Shown here: piece by piece, positions 52,711-64,000 of the stretch
How positions within the stretch are numbered: position 1 is the first letter of the stretch
Layout of the letters: each line of letters opens with the position of its first letter
DNA from: Nectonema munidae
Taxonomy: Eukaryota; Nematomorpha; Nectonematoida; Nectonematidae
Assembly (NCBI GenBank): GCA_030549495.1
Contig: JAUIRK010001015.1
Location: forward strand, 1 to 64,000
Direction of reading: 5' to 3'
DNA length: 64,000 nucleotides
Made by a program: the position numbers and the translations under genes
The notes under the pieces: generated by a model
The model's database searches: none
The model's input: the letters and a program-made list of their open reading frames with translations, nothing else
Told to the model about the DNA's origin: nothing

Positions 52711-54780
52711 TTTATAAAAAACCGAAAACTAAAATGATTTTATAAAAATCTAAAAATAAATAGTGGACTACGATTATCCAACAAAACTTGTACATTCGAT
52801 CTACATTTTTCACTTCAAAAATAATTTTAAATTTATTAGATAAACATTATACTGACCAATAAAAAAAACGAAGATTAATTTATAAAAAAAAAGGAAAAAC
52901 TAATACTATTTTATAAAAATCTACAAATAAATTTAGATTCTGAGAGTAGAGTCGCTTTATAATTGTGCTGGAAATTGTCACATAATATAGGTAAAAATTT
53001 GTCCTAATGAAAGGAGCTTTAGTTTAAAATGCATCCCTTATCTGCTAATTAATGGTATGAAGCCCATGGAAAATAAAAACAGTAAAATGGTATTTCTTAA
53101 GTACTTATGATATAAGTAATGTATTCTGAAAGCCCATAAAAAATGCTTTAATTTGGTATATCGCATGATGCATTTTGTTGAGAAATGTGAAAGTTATAAG
53201 CGTTTTAATATTTGACTAAGATTTAAGCTAGTAACACTACAAATAAACTAAGCGTACACTAGCCCGATAAAATAAACCACACACGCGTGCTAAAGATGTG
53301 GTGAAGCGTATGCGAGATAAGAATTCACTGCGCTCACAAACGCGTAATGCAACATGTGTTAATCTTTCTTCGCATAGTTATGCTCTAAAATCAATCAATA
53401 ATGTGATTTATTATTCGCACACTGTCGGTATAAATATAACGAATGCTCTTCGTTAAAAATTAGAAAGGTTGTATCTAAACTAAATAAAAGTAGACTACCA
53501 TTATCCAACAAAATTCGTACATTCAATCGACAAAACCACACACGCGTGCTAAAGATGTGGTGAAGCGTATGTTAGATAAGAATTCCCTGCGCTCACAAAC
53601 GCGTAATGCAACATGTGTTAATCTTTCTTCGCATAGTTATGCTCTAAAATCAATCAATAATGTGATTTATTATTCGCACACTGTCGGTATAAATATAACG
53701 AATGCCCTTCGTTAAAAATTAGAAAGGTTGTATCTAAACTAAATAAAAGTAGACTACGATTATCAAACAAAACTCTTACATTTAATCGACATTTTTCACT
53801 TGAAAAATAATGTAAAATTTATTAGAAAAATATTATACTGACCTATACTACTGACCCATAAAAAGTAAAAAATATATATTAATTTTCGACAGTTTTATTT
53901 AACTATGACATTTTAAAATGTTAAAAACCATATTCTACCTTTGTGAATATAAAATTTTGAAGAAATAATATTAAACTCATCACGTTAATTATTGGTATTT
54001 TTTGAAACTAGATAAAAGTTGACTGACCTCACATAAAAGCGGATTTTGGAAAAATAAAAATATATTTATTTGTAAAACCTAGCCTATTTTACCCACAAAG
54101 AGTATAGCTTCAAATCTTGTACATTCGATCAACATTTTTCACTTCAAAAATAATTTAAAATTTATTAGAAAAACATTATACTGACCTATACTACTGACCC
54201 ATAAAAAGTAAAAAATATATATTAATTTTCGACAGTTTTCTTCAACTATGAAATTTTAAAATGTAAAAAATCATATTTTACCTTTGTGAATATAAAATAT
54301 TGAAAAAATATTATATAAATTAAGAACGTTAATTATTATTGGTATTTTTTGAAACTAGATAAAACTTGACTGACCTCACATAAAAGCAGATTTTGGAAAA
54401 ATGAAAATATATTTATTTGTATAACCTAGCCTATGTTAACCACAAAGAGTATACCTTTCCAATGATACCATTTTTATTTATTTTTTTTTTAAAAAAGACA
54501 GATTATGCTTCAACAAAAAGGTGGTCCGTAATTTTTTCAAAAATTTAGACAAAATTTTTTGAAGTAATGTCCATTTATTAAAATTTTTTAAAACTTTTGC
54601 AAAAATAAATTATTCTAGAGTATGTAGCAAACGATAAGCTTTCTAATGATATATATATCATGAAAAAGAAATATTGAAAAACAGTTTAATTCTTTCTTCA
54701 AATCAAACAAGTAAAAATTTTCAAAAAGTAGTATTGGTAGTAGTAGTAGTATTATTATTATTAATTACATAAACATTTCA
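52711..54780. repeat. Unit 2 continuation and right foldback arm
   Basis: 52711-52990 repeats 44868-45146. From about 53005 the sequence is the mirrored left arm, with two TATA-type units (TATAAATA at 53429 and 53688). Two related segments at 53790-54120 and 54120-54470 share the word GACTGACCTCACATAAAAGC and match 42480-43160 inverted. There is no gene. Confidence 0.85.
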
Positions 54781-55355
54781 ACCAATCATATAGTTTTTAT
54801 GAAATAAAACTGCCATTTCAAAGTTAAATTTTTTGAACTTTTAGGTAGAATTTTTGAAATGTGGCTTTCAATATGTATGTAAAATATTTTTTGAAAATTT
54901 TTATTTTAAGTATATTTTTTAAGCATTTTACGATTTACACATTTAAATATATAATAAGGCTGGCAAGTTTGGCGAGTTGTCTCCCCGGAGGTCTTGCCAG
55001 ACCTCTGATATTTCAACCAATCATATAGTTTTTATGAAATAAAACTGCAATTTCAAAGTTAAATTTTTTGAACTTTTAGGTAGAATTTTTGAAATGTGGC
55101 TTTCAATATGTATGTAAAATATTTTTTGAAAATTTTTATTTTAAGTATATTTTTTAAGCATTTTACGATTTACACATTTAAATATATAATAAGGCTGGCA
55201 AGTTTTGCGAGTTGTCTCCCCGGAGGTCTTGCCAGACCTCTAATAAGACAGGCAAGTTTGGCGAGTTGTCTCCCCGGAGGTCTTGCCAGACCTCTGATAA
55301 GGCTGGCAAGTTTGGCGAGTTGTCTCCCCGGAGGTCTTGCCAGACCTCTGATATA
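54770..55355. repeat. Tandem-duplicated arm end with repeated hairpin
   Basis: A 236-bp segment is present twice (54781 and 55017 starts). It is followed by two more copies of its last 53 bp. Each copy ends with CTGGCAAG, a 25-base loop region containing TCTCCCCGGAGG, and CTTGCCAG. The left arm has one copy, at 41886-41936. The overlapping frames here (93, 73 and 70 codons) are repeat translations, not genes. Confidence 0.9.
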
Positions 55356-55544
55356 TGTATGTTGTTGTTACGTATGATGTATTGTGTTTGGCATATATGT
55401 ATTTATATATGTATGTTGTATTGTTACTTATGACGTTATGAGTGTTTGGCACTGATGTTATGTATGGCGTTATATCTGGTGTCTGACACTGACTAATGGA
55501 AACCGTTTAACCTCCAATGGTCCACTTTTCACTTCATTGTTAAA
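55356..55544. other. Junction between foldback and block B
   Basis: There are two imperfect units of about 60 bp containing ATGTATGTTGT, then TTAACCTCCAATGGTCC at 55508. This could be the left end of piggyBac family 2, copy B. Confidence 0.45.
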
Positions 55545-56547
55545 ATCCAAATTAAAAACAATGAAACATATTTTAGGTTCATTTTTTTTCTTAAGTTCAA
55601 TTAAAAAGTCTTTGAGATACACAAATAAAACAAAAATAAATAAAATTAAATTTTTTTAAATTATTAATTGATAAAAAATTGTGAAATGGTAAAAAAAGTC
55701 AATTTTATAAAATCCAAATTCTAGAAAAAAATATTCGAGCAATTCTAAAATATCCTTACAGTTCATGACATACTATCCCCTATTTTTGTCACGAATGTGT
55801 TTCTGTAAAAAATAAATTTGAATATGTCGCCATATTCTTTGAAAGTATTTAGGATCCACAAGTGGACCATTGGCGTATCGTGACAATGAAATATACCCTT
55901 TTAACACATAATTAGAAAAAACGATGAAAAAGTACATTTTTTCAACAGAGTTGATCATAATGATTGATATCTCTGTTTCTTTAGTTTCATGACGTTGAAT
56001 GTTGTACTTTCAAAAATATAACCTCTTGATTTATTGTGTGAAGACGTTAGCATGTCACTTTACATCAAATGCAAATGAATTGAGTAAAATAATAAAACAG
56101 TATATTTTTCATCGTAAACATACAAATATATACAATAATGATATCTTATTATTATAATGTAGGAATGAATGTGAAGCGTGGAATTTGAATCAATAATTCT
56201 TGTATCATCAACATTTGTGAAGGTACATGTTCGCAGTACTGTATACATAATGATGATACGTACAAAAAATTTTGCGCGTCATAGAAATGTTGAAAAAATT
56301 ATAGAATAGATGAGTATCATGTACTTTGTATCATCAATTGATTTCAGTTTGCTAATATGTTTTCATGAATATGAAGAGATCATAATATAAGTTCCGCATT
56401 TTTTGAAATAACTCTTTTTTTATCATTCTCTTACTGCTCTTACACTTTCACCGTTTCTTCTTGTAAAGCTAAAAATATAGCGACTTTTGTTAGTGTGGAG
56501 CCAACTTTTTTCGTTACAATACAACTACTACTTTTTTCTTTATTCTT

Positions 56548-58232
56548 TTGCGTTTCATTGATTTTTCCGTCAAAATGAAGTTCAAGCATTTATCTTCCGC
56601 TTTGGAGCACTTAGAAGATGATGAGGTTTTGGAAAATGGCACTCCTATTGATTTAGTTATACTTCCTCCTGATGAAAACAATGTTGTTACCGATACCGAA
56701 GACATTGATGAAAATGATATGCTTGATACTTTTCCTCAAGATACATGCGGAGAAATAGAAGTAACATACCCTGAAGTAGAAGAAGATCAAGATAAAACCT
56801 GCAGATGGAAAAAATGAAAAACTTTGATAAAATTTAGCTTCTTATTCACACGTCGATTGTCCTCAGCTAGCCGAAGACGTAGCTCATGAACCTATTGATT
56901 TTTTTTTTAAGTTTTCCCAAAAGAATACATGGAAACACTGGTAAAACTATCCACTTCTTATGCTAATCAAAAAAACGAAGCAATTGATCTAGATTGGAAG
57001 GACATAGGTATTTTTATCGGATTCGTTATTTTATCGGGGTATCATACATTGCCAAGAGAGGAAGACTTTTGGTCGACTCAATTAGATCTTGGAGTCTCAT
57101 TAGTGAGACAGGTAATATCGAGAAATAGATTTCGAGAAATAAAGAAGTACTTTCATATTGTCGATAATACTAAAATTAATTTAGAAGACAAAATGGCAAA
57201 AGTAAGGCCTATTTATGAAATGTTAAACGCTAAATTTTTGAAGTTTAGTTCACTTTATGAAGAGATAAGTATAGATGAATCGATAGTTCCTTATTATGGG
57301 CCTCATTCGTGTAAGCAGTTTATAAGAGGAAAACCTATTAGGTTTGGCTATAAAATATGGTGCATGTGTTCCTCTTCTGGCTGCCCCTTGTCTTTACACA
57401 TATATCAAGGTAAGGAGAGAGGTTCAAGTAAGATGCCATTGGGCATGCAAGTTGTAGGAAACTTTGTCCAAACAATTGAAAGCCCTTTAAAACATACATT
57501 CTATTTTGACAATTTTTTTACATCGTACACCCTCTTAAAACATTGAGCGAAAAAGGTATAAAAGCAGTAGGCACCGTTAGAAGTAATAGAACCGGTAAAT
57601 GTCCATTGATTGAGGATAAAGAAATCAAGAAGAAAAATAGAGGGTATTACGATTATAGATCAGATGGAAGAGTATATTTTTGTAAATGGAGGGATAATGC
57701 TTGTGTGAATGTTGGATCCAACTTTTGTACGCATGAACCTGTTGGAACAGTTAGAAGGTATTCACGTTTAGAGAAGAAAAAGATCGAAGTTAGCTGTCCT
57801 TTCCTCATTAGCAAGTACAATCAAGGAATGGGAGGGGTTGATGTGTTTGACAAGTTATTGGCTGCTTATAGGCCTAGGGTAAAGGCGAAAAAATGGTGCT
57901 GGCCTTTGGCAATGCATGCAATAAACGTTTCGGTTGTTGGTGCCTGGAAGGATTATGAAAGGACAAACACAGAAAAAAAATCATCTCATCTAAACTTCCG
58001 TAGAGAAATAACGCTACACTTACTTCAATTAAAAGGTTTGCAAACCAAGAGAAAACCAGGGCCTTCTTCTCATCTTTCTAAAAGTTCTAGAAGTGTGAAT
58101 GGGCACTATTTAGTGTCCGTTTCAAGGCAACAACAACGAAAATGCGTGGTTTGTAAAAAAAATTCACTTTTATGCTGCTTTGCGTACCAGAAAAACGTCC
58201 ATCGAGACTGCTTTCCCCTTTATCATCAATAA
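56548..58232 (+). pseudogene. piggyBac family 2 transposase, copy B, frameshifted
   Basis: It has the same three pieces as copy A (56548-56817, 56929-57546, 57543-58232) and the same missing base at the LLKH/SEKG junction. Amino-acid differences from A are few: D to G in the IDIFIGF segment, R to G before YKIW, R to S in FLIRKYN, and C to Y in the zinc tail (CCFACQKN), which removes a zinc ligand. All three catalytic aspartates remain. With TTAA at 55508-55511 and 60978-60981 this may be a complete element of about 5.47 kb. Confidence 0.88.
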
Positions 58233-60981
58233 CCACTTTTATTTTCTTTTGTCAATAAATTTTTTTATTATCAGGCCTGAATATTTGTTAACCAATCTCA
58301 TTTTAAAGGTTTTTTTCTGATGAATCATTCGTGATGTTCATTGTTCAATTACAAAAAGTTGTCCACGTTCTTCATCTAAAAAATTATTTCTTTTACGCAA
58401 AAGGAGAAAGATAGACAAATTCAATTTAAATTAAAAATATCTTGATAGTGACTAAATTCTCACATAATGGCATCTGTGCCATTTTTGATAAATCTGACCT
58501 ATTCTAAATTTTCAGAATTCTAACCCATCATAGCTAAATGTTAATTGTAATCCTATATGATAAGCTATAGATTTAAATATTTTTCATTTGTAAAAGAAGA
58601 ACTTCTTTTTCACAGTCAAAATCTTTTTGAAGCATCTATTATATAATTAAACCACTTCCTAGTTCATTAGAACATGGTAGATCTTCCATTTAGTCAAGAT
58701 ACATATTTTTTTTAATTATTTGTTTTGATTACATGTTCTCTTTTAAATTAGTTTTCAACTTGGTTCCTTCTCTCATACAAATTTTCAAAAGATTTTATAA
58801 TACGTTTTGTTTGTTTTTTTAATAAATATTTCATACTTAAGATAATTGTAGAAAGTATTATAAGCCAAATATATACAAAAAAAAAAGTATATTTCCACTA
58901 TATATCTAATATGCAGCCATTTTTTGTAATTTTTTTACTGAACTGATTTTCAGGCATACATTACTAATTCAATTGCCACTTCGAGATATTTTTTAACCGT
59001 ATTATCTAAAATCCAGTACAGAAATAAAATAAGCATAGTCGATTTGGTATAAAACAGATATTTTATTTTTTTGAAATATTTTTGAAGACAATATTTAGAA
59101 GTAAACCTCAAATCTGATTGAAGCTTTCAGATATTTTTAAAACCATAAATGCCAAAACTGAGTCCAAAAATGAAACCAGCATCTTCCATTTGGCATAAAA
59201 ACAGATATTTTATTTAAATTTCAAAATATTTCTGTAGACATTAGACGTAAATCGAACATTTGATTGATACTTTCAGACTTTTAAAACCTCTAAATGCAAA
59301 AAATGATTTCAGAAATAAAAATTATCATGGTCGAATTGGTATAAAAACATATATTTCATGTAAAATTAGAGAGAATATTTTGGGATATAGTTTTACAATA
59401 TAAACCGCAAATTTGATTGACACTATCAGTAAAACCTCTAAATGCAAAAACTGTGTTCAGAAATGAAATTATCATGATCTATTTGCTATAAAAACATATA
59501 TTTCACGTAAAATTTGAATCAATATTTTTGAAAACAAATTTTATAACTAAACGCAAATTTGATTGATACTTATAGGTATTTTAAAATTCAAACTGCAAAA
59601 ATTGAGTCCATAAATGAAACTAGCATGGTTGATTTGGTATAAAAACATATATTTAATTGTAAAATTTGAATGAATGTTTTTGAAGACAATTTTTAGAAGT
59701 AAACCGCAACTTTCATTAACACTTATTAGTGTTTTCACATCCTAAATGTAAAAAATTAGTTCAGAAATGAAAACAACATGATTGATTTGGTATAAAAACA
59801 TATATTTCATGTAAAATTGAGAGAATATTTTTGGAGATAGCTTTTAGAAGTAAACCGCAAATTTGATTGACATTGACAGATATTTTAAAACCTCTGAATG
59901 TGGAAAATGAGTTCAGAAATGAAAACAGCATGGTTGATTTGGTATAAAAAAAATATTTCATTGTAAAATTTGAATGAATGTATTTGGAGACAATTTTTAG
60001 AAGTAAATCGCAAATTTAATTAACACTTATAGGAATTTTCACATCCTAAACGTAAAAAATGAGTCCAGAAATGAAACCAGCATGGCCGATTTAGTATAAC
60101 ACATATATTTCAATGTAAAATTTGAATGAATGTTTTTGGAGATAATTTTTAGAAGTAAACCGCACATTTGATTACCACTTATAGTTATTTTCAGATCCTA
60201 AATGTAAAAAATGAGTCCAGAAATGAAGACAACATGATCGATTTGGTATAAAACATATATTTTATGTAAAATGTGAAGGAATATTTTGAAGACAATTTTC
60301 AGAAGTAAACCGCAAATTTGATTAACACTTATAGGTATTTCCAGATCCTAAACGTAAAAAATTAGTCCAGAAATGAAACCAGCATGGCCGATTTAGTATA
60401 ACACATATATTTTATGTAAAATGTGAAGTAATGTTTTCGGAGACAATTTTCATAAGTAAACCGCAAATTTGATTAATACTTATAGGTATTTTCAAATCCT
60501 AAATGTAAAAAATGAGTCCAGAAATGAAAACACCATGACTGATTTAGTATAAAAACATATAATGTAAAATTTGAAGGTATATTTTATTAGATACATTTTT
60601 GATCAATCAAAATTTTGATTGACATTTTCTAAAAAGTAGCCATGATTATTGAAAAAATTAAATATTTAAAGTGTTATGCGTTCCAAACTGTATATAATTA
60701 TAAATTTTCAGGGTATTATATAATATAGATCCTAAGTTATAAGGTTAAGTACAGATAATGTCAAAATTTTGCTGAAAAAATTTTAATTTTTGATTTTGAT
60801 TGACAGTTTTGGACATGAAAGGATCATTCAACTACCATGAAAATGATTTCAAAAGATGCAGCTAGCGATTTTAAGAAAAGTCACAAAATTTGGAGGGATA
60901 TGATTCAGCCAATTTTCTACAATTAATTTTTTTGAGGGGGGGGGGGGAGGCGTTTTACGCCCCCAGCACTAATAGGGTTAA
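58233..60981 (+). repeat. Satellite-bearing 3' arm of piggyBac family 2, copy B
   Basis: It is equivalent to 34747-37498. The 151-bp array lies at about 59043-60570. It ends AATAGGG then TTAA at 60978-60981. The G run is about 12 bases. Confidence 0.7.
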
Positions 60982-61065
60982 GAGTAATGGTTTTAATTAA
61001 ATATTAATATTTAACTTTATTATATTTAATTTTATTTTAATATTTTATATTAAATTTATATTAAA

Positions 61066-61343
61066 TTGGGTTTTCGAAGAGCGCTCGTTGAAATTCTTTT
61101 GTCAAAGTTTGGAGTGCCATCTATGTCAGCTCGACAAAGTGTTTTGAACCCGGTGAATGAAATAAGATTTGACAAAGAAGATCATTTTGTATGTAATACT
61201 GAAGAGAAAAGAAGAATCCCATATAGACTTTCTCACACTATGACGCAAACTATGTGTAAAAAGTATATAACTATAACTTTTTGACTTTTTTTTTTAAATC
61301 AAAAACCTGTCACACCATATGATGAAACTTTCCATTTGGTTCA
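61066..61343 (+). pseudogene. piggyBac C-terminal remnant, copy B
   Basis: It matches the copy at 37583 except V to I in VNEVRFD, with the same frame change after about 72 codons. Confidence 0.5.
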
Positions 61344-61571
61344 CAAAAATGACATTTTTGATCATTTTAGCGCCAAAAAGGTGGCGCGCATCGCTGTTTG
61401 AATATTCATTCATTACTTCTATTATTTAATTATATTGATTTATCCGTTTTTGTCTTTTTTTCTTTCACGTAATGTTTTTTTCTCTTCATAATCATATTTT
61501 TAATCCTTTTCATAAAATTTGAATGTTTTTTTCATATTAATAAAACAATTTATTTATCTGGTTCCTGTAAA

Positions 61572-62730
61572 ATGCCAAACAATAAACAAATCATTGGAAG
61601 GTATTTAAACTTGTTCGAGAGCCAGAAGAATGTGAAAGCAAGGATCAAAATTTTAGCAGAAGAATTAAGTCAACTATGGAATGAGTTGAACTTTCCAAAA
61701 ATTTCGAATCAGCAAGTGGTGTTGAAAGTTGGAAAAGTTATTGATTTGTATGAAAAGTACAGGAAAAGAAAGACTGAGAAATTGGAGGAGGAGATGAAAA
61801 GTTTGTTTGATATGACTAAAGCTGACGGTTTTTGGCTGAGTTCAGAGGATAAAGCCCTTTATCACACCCAGATTGCAACAGCGGCTAGAGTAGGTTATTC
61901 AACAAGATCTGAGGCAGGCATCACATCAACACATCCTTCGAAGCGCTTTAACGTTTCGAGATTGTCTTATACCGAATCGACATCTTCGTGTGTTCCGGCA
62001 TGAATGCTTTTGACGCTTGGCAAAGTATTAAAATGATTATATGCGATTCAACAGCAGTGAATACCGGTCGTGAAAATGGGATTGTTGTTAGGTTTCAGAG
62101 AATGATGAACGAGAAGGGATACGACAAACCACAATTTATTCCATGTCAACACCATGTTTTGGACTTGGTTTTGAGACATATCATGGATTCAAGCTTTGGC
62201 GGTTCGATCAAAAGTCCTCACTTGAATTATTTTTTCGTTGATATAATAGTTCAAAATTATGAATTCTTGAAATCAAATTATATTTCTGATTGTCATCATT
62301 ATGGAACTTCCAAAAATACTGGCTGGAGGGATGATTTCAAGTTTTTGTTCGAAATCTGCAAGGCATTCAAGTTCCATAAAGAAACTGGCAAATCGCCCAA
62401 AATAAGCTGGAAAAAACTGCCATCTCTCCACAACGCCAGATGGAATTCACAAGGCTTGTATGCCTTTATGTCTTATTTTTTACTCCCTGAAAAGAGAGAA
62501 GAGCTCGAAAAAATTTGTTGTTTTATTTCATTTTCTTGGTGTGACTTTTGGTTTTCTGACAAAAAATTCAAGTTTCGACTTATGGTAAATTAAAACAAGC
62601 TATAGTTGAACAAAATTGATACGAAGGCCATATCCACTTTCCTAAAATTTTTCAGTTCTGAAAATTCATTAATTGACATTTCTAGAACAAACATCTTTGC
62701 CGAACGTGTGGTTAAAAAATGGAAGAAATA
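61572..62730 (+). pseudogene. hAT-like transposase relative, copy B, broken
   Basis: The pieces 61572-62003, 61988-62593 and a C-terminal piece mirror copy A, with the same overlap and frame changes. One visible residue difference is C to Y in VGCSTRSE. Confidence 0.6.
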
Positions 62731-63614
62731 GTGAAAAACTCACGCTCTGATAAATATCTAACATCCAAATTTTTAGCTATTAATGCTTTTTAGCTTTTCA
62801 TACGTTTTAAATATAGTTTTGAATCAATAAATTCTAATTTTTGTTTATATTTTTGTGCACCTTTAGTTATGACCTTACTATTTAATTTGTTTTTTACCCT
62901 TGCGCGCCAGGTTTTTTGAACATTTTACGCTAAAATTGGTATTTTTTAGTTTCTAAAAAAATTATTCATCGGAAAACACTACATGGTTTTCAAGTTAAAA
63001 AAAGTTATATCGCTAGGTGTTTTATAGATTTTCATACAAAATAATTATTTGCTCATATATACACAATTGAAACTTTGATTCAGACAACTGTTAAGCCTAT
63101 AGTCGTGATAGATTTTTCTATTCGTCAGTGACGGGTGGGTGAGCCTTTTTAAGCCCTCTTTTTCCCTAAAAATATTTTGACAAAATTCTTGAACGAATCC
63201 ACTAAGTAATTGAATTAAAATCAATCGAAAGCTAAAGATCATTGCAATCGTCATCCGGTCGCCTTTCATGCCAAGAGTGAAGACAAGCACACGAAAATGG
63301 CGTCGAGTCTGAAGATGTTTTCTTCGATTTCCTTTGCCCTTTTCTCTTTCTGAGATTATGCAAATCTTTGTGAAAGTAATGAGTCTTTTTTTAATGAATT
63401 AAGTAGCATTGCAGTCGTCATTGTCTCGTTTTTAAGAAAGATTTGCCTTTGAGCGCGCTTTATCACACTTTTCATCTTGCTAAAATGTCAGATACAAATT
63501 AATCAAAAACTTCAAAAATCAAGATTCACGCTGAATATATATAATTTATAAGAAAAAAAGGTTCATCAAATCATCCAAAAAATAATAATTTTGAAACATT
63601 ACAGTTACAAAGAA
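62731..63614 (+). other. Non-coding part of block B
   Basis: Same as 39250-40134. The conserved minus frame 63045-63290 has no recognisable domain. Confidence 0.4.
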
Positions 63615-63749
63615 ATGAAGCTTAATTTCCTTTGTTTTGTTTGTATAATACTTTGTTCTTCATGTCAAGCCAGTAAGATATTTATGTTTTTTGGGGATAT
63701 GTCTTTTTTTCACCAAAATGGTTATATAACTTTTTTTGCATTCTTTTAA
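63615..63749 (+). CDS. Signal-peptide exon/ORF, block B copy
   Basis: It has the same leader as the block A copy (MKLNFLCFVCIILC, SSCQA) and the same phase-1 GTAAGATA donor, at 63673. Unspliced it gives 44 codons. The rest of the block runs off the window. Confidence 0.45.
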   Translation: MKLNFLCFVCIILCSSCQASKIFMFFGDMSFFHQNGYITFFAFF

Positions 63750-64000
63750 CACGCTTTCTGAATCCATCATTACTCACTATAACCGAATAAAGTTTGACGA
63801 AAATTTATGATTGGATTTCGAGGGAGTAGAGAGTTTATGCAACGACGATTAATTTGCGGTTTTATACCAAAGACACAATTGATGAGCATTTATTGTTTTT
63901 GAATTGGGAAAATCATTAAATCAGGCATCTTTAATTATGAAAATCAATTAAGTTTATATTATAATAATAATTAATTAATTCGAAAACCCTATTGTTTATG

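Larger units (their letters stand above)
41883..55355. mobile_element. Foldback-type structure with ~2 kb inverted arms
   Basis: The left arm (41883-43922) is the reverse complement of the right arm (about 53005-55010) at high identity, through six recognisable segments in mirrored order. Both outer ends carry the CTGGCAAG/CTTGCCAG hairpin. The centre holds a minisatellite, tandem direct units, LINE-2 and piggyBac family 1 copy 2. Without those two insertions it is about 6.8 kb. No gene of its own is visible, so it would depend on an outside transposase, or it may be an inverted duplication rather than a transposon. Confidence 0.75.
55545..64000 (+). repeat. Block B: second copy of block A, cut by the window end
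   Basis: It matches 32061-40520 almost base for base; the offset slides only from 23484 to 23480. Differences are scattered substitutions, a shorter G run (about 12 versus about 20) and 1-4 bp indels. It shares the frame lesions of block A. Confidence 0.95.

Noticed and set aside
54770-55355. Overlapping frames of 93, 73 and 70 codons
   Set aside because: They are translations of a tandem repeat on both strands, with the same residues recurring at the repeat period.
32061-64000. Blocks A and B as the long terminal repeats of a giant retroelement
   Set aside because: They contain DNA-transposon genes and satellites and no polymerase lies between except a separately inserted LINE. Direct repetition alone does not make them LTRs.

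Overview
The window looks like a repeat-rich, AT-rich (roughly 70-75% A+T by eye) stretch of invertebrate animal genome. It holds two non-LTR retrotransposons, two piggyBac families, hAT relics, a tRNA-derived SINE-like piece, a foldback structure, satellites and a set of very small spliced exons. There are no bacterial operons, rRNA or CRISPR. I cannot name the species; an arthropod or cnidarian would fit.

Layout. 1-4.1 kb: a minus-strand LINE of the Jockey/CR1 group (LINE-1), nearly full length, with an intact ORF1 and a damaged ORF2. 5.4-8.0 kb: an inverted copy of the mobile block found again at 39.6-44.5 kb, with a 28-bp minisatellite and a signal-peptide exon. 8.3-9.7 kb: a decayed hAT transposase. 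9.9-14.0 kb: a 317-bp inverted-repeat MITE, a SINE-like piece, a third copy of a satellite-arm repeat and a 5'-truncated LINE-1 copy. 15.5-23.5 kb, minus strand: a chain of tiny exons with matching splice phases that I read as the 3' part of an unrecognised host gene. Two short hAT elements, decayed coding sequence and a GC-rich retroelement fragment lie among or beside its introns. 23.9-24.2 kb: the first exons of a small secreted-protein gene related to the mobile-block exon.

26.6-28.7 kb: piggyBac family 1, copy 1, with an intact transposase and three catalytic aspartates. 30.4-32.0 kb: an intact 551-codon zinc-finger, transposase-like gene. 32.06-41.9 kb (block A) and 55.5 kb to the window end (block B): a long direct repeat, about 99% identical by eye. 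Each block carries a broken piggyBac family 2 transposase, a 151-bp satellite array, a piggyBac tail remnant, a broken hAT-like transposase and a signal-peptide exon. Between them, 41.9-55.35 kb, lies a foldback structure with arms of about 2 kb. LINE-2 (45.1-49.7 kb) and piggyBac family 1 copy 2 (50.6-52.7 kb) are inserted in its centre. Both insertions can be placed to the base because the uninterrupted sequence is also in the window.

The dated order is: foldback centre duplicated internally, then LINE-2 and piggyBac copy 2 inserted. Blocks A and B share the same inactivating lesions, so they arose by copying an already dead block. The parts most worth a second look are the micro-exon gene, the foldback with its repeated TATA-bearing unit, the signal-peptide exon carried in three mobile copies plus one separate locus, and the 551-codon family.
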